Of a DNA stretch of 64,000 bases, positions 63,264-64,000 are shown piece after piece. Below the pieces are notes generated by a model. It was not told the DNA's origin. It ran no database searches and saw only the letters and a program-made list of their open reading frames with translations. The DNA lies in the NCBI GenBank assembly GCA_037577475.1, contig CM075190.1:816001-880000 (forward strand), in the 5' to 3' direction. The translations under genes were made by a program, and so were the position numbers. Each line of letters begins with the position of its first letter. Position 1 is the stretch's first letter. This DNA is from Chaunax sp. Z400 (lineage: Eukaryota; Chordata; Actinopteri; Lophiiformes; Chaunacidae).

Positions 63264-64000
63264 CGAGTCTCTACGACCTTCCGTTTCCGAGATACACACA
63301 TTCACTATAGGCGAACCAAACCCCATTCACTTCAATGGGAAAATAAACTTGAGTATAACTCGGGAACGGAAGGTCGTAGAGACTCGGGACCATGAACCGT
63401 TGGACATAATTCGTGGTCTCTGAACACGCCAGACTTCTCCCCGAGTCTCTACGACCTTCCGTTCCCGAGATACAAAAATTCCAAAAATCACCAAAAATAC
63501 ATGTCATATCTCGGGAACCTTAAATCGTAGAGACTCGGTTTACCTGCTGACGTTCTTGGAGACCCCATAAAACCGTTGAAAGAGCTTATCCCCGAGTCTC
63601 TACGACCTTCCGTTCAAAAGTTACCAACCCGGGTAGGGCCCCCATTGAGTTTTTATCCCCTTAACCCTAACCCTAACCCTAACCCTAACCCCTAACCCAC
63701 ACTTGTCCGCGAGTCTCTACGACCTTCCGTTCCCGAGATACAGACATTCAAAATACGCCCCTACTGGACATGTCATATCTCGGGAAAGGAAGGTCGCACA
63801 GACTCGGGACAAAGACTGGTGTTCTCAGAGACCACATAAACCCCTAGACGGACGTTGGTCCCGAGTCTCTACGACCTTCCGTTTCCGAGATACACACATT
63901 CACTATAGGCGAACCAAACCCCATTCACTTCAATGGGAAAATAAACTTGAGTATAACTCGGGAACGGAAGGTCGTAGAGACTCGGGACCATGATCCGTCG
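63264..64000. repeat. Last B-C-D-A unit and B cut by the right window edge
   Basis: B (63264, with catgaaccgttgg as in the 51.9-56.4 kb copies), C, D (63593), A (63710), then a B from 63862 that is cut off in its tail. The array clearly continues past the window. Confidence 0.93.

Larger units (their letters stand above)
1..64000. repeat. Composite four-module satellite array with telomeric tracts (whole window)
   Basis: Every base falls in one of four head-to-tail modules (A 152, B 178, C 151, D 117 bp) that all begin with the same roughly 22 bp box, cgagtctctacgacc and following bases. Observed order counts: A to B 121; B to A 31; B to C 90; C to A 53; C to D 58; C to C 3; D to A 37; D to C 21. 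B-to-B spacings are 330 (31 times, including the first cut module), 481 (29), 598-type (37), 749 (21) and 632-type (3). D modules start at 594, 1674, 2602, 4486, 5235, 5984, 8025, 8623, 9372, 9970, 11049, 12788, 13867, 15428, 16507, 18398, 18996, 19745, 20824, 23044, 24274, 26315, 27064, 27992, 28590, 29669, 30418, 31167, 32095, 32693, 33772, 34521, 35449, 36047, 36796, 37875, 38624, 39552, 41442, 42521, 43270, 44679, 45758, 46507, 47586, 48665, 50074, 50823, 52232, 53641, 55201, 56610, 57689, 58768, 59517, 60775, 61373 and 63593. I see no gene or unique DNA. Subtelomeric or heterochromatic satellite is inferred; I do not recognise it as a named family. Confidence 0.97.

Noticed and set aside
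1..64000. CRISPR array, because a 28 bp motif recurs at regular spacing
   Set aside because: The spacers are not unique but belong to three or four repeated families, the motif alternates orientation, there are no cas genes, and the tracts are telomeric.
1..64000. tRNA-derived SINE or ribosomal DNA spacer
   Set aside because: I found no convincing pol III A/B boxes, poly-A tail or rRNA sequence in any module.

Overview
The whole 64 kb window is one uninterrupted tandem satellite array. I see no protein-coding gene, RNA gene, transposon body or unique sequence in it. Open frames of 60-101 codons recur on both strands, but they are by-products of the repeat. The same frame returns wherever the same repeat module returns, frames on opposite strands overlap, and none crosses the main module spacings, most of which are not multiples of three.

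The array uses four module types, all in the same orientation: A (152 bp), B (178 bp), C (151 bp) and D (117 bp). Every module starts with the same box of about 22 bp (cgagtctctacgacc...), so all joints fall in the same sequence. Each D carries an interstitial telomeric tract, normally six TAACCC hexamers (TTAGGG on the minus strand). I count 121 A, 122 B (two cut by the window edges), 114 C and 58 D. The distance between successive B modules takes only a few values: 330 (B-A), 481 (B-C-A), 598 (B-C-D-A), 749 (B-C-D-C-A) and rarely 632 (B-C-C-A). Only four of 120 complete intervals depart from these values, by +1, +1, +1 and -6 bp. A is always followed by B, and D is always preceded by C.

Layout: 1-7062 is mixed order. 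7063-12458 is related to 17436-22233 at an offset of about 10.4 kb. 12459-18068 holds two copies of a 2.64/2.97 kb unit. 22234-24693 is a 1230 bp unit twice. 25656-36466 is a 3354 bp higher-order unit three times, one copy carrying an extra 749 bp. 40783-47256 is a 3237 bp unit twice. 50823-57537 contains 1409 bp and 2969 bp units. 61642-63263 is an 811 bp unit twice. These duplications rest on shared private base changes as well as spacing.

A, B and C each contain the joint box again in inverted orientation (28 bp arms, 1-3 mismatches), so the DNA alternates forward and inverted copies of one motif and could extrude hairpins throughout. B has a further small palindrome inside its loop.

The organism is a eukaryote with TTAGGG-type telomeric repeats: a vertebrate or other animal is most likely, but filamentous fungi, trypanosomatids and some monocots share the motif. 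The CCCATT...AATGGG palindrome in B reminds me of fish and amphibian repeats, but that is recollection and weak. A subtelomeric or heterochromatic satellite is the natural reading. The window reaches neither a true chromosome end nor an array edge.
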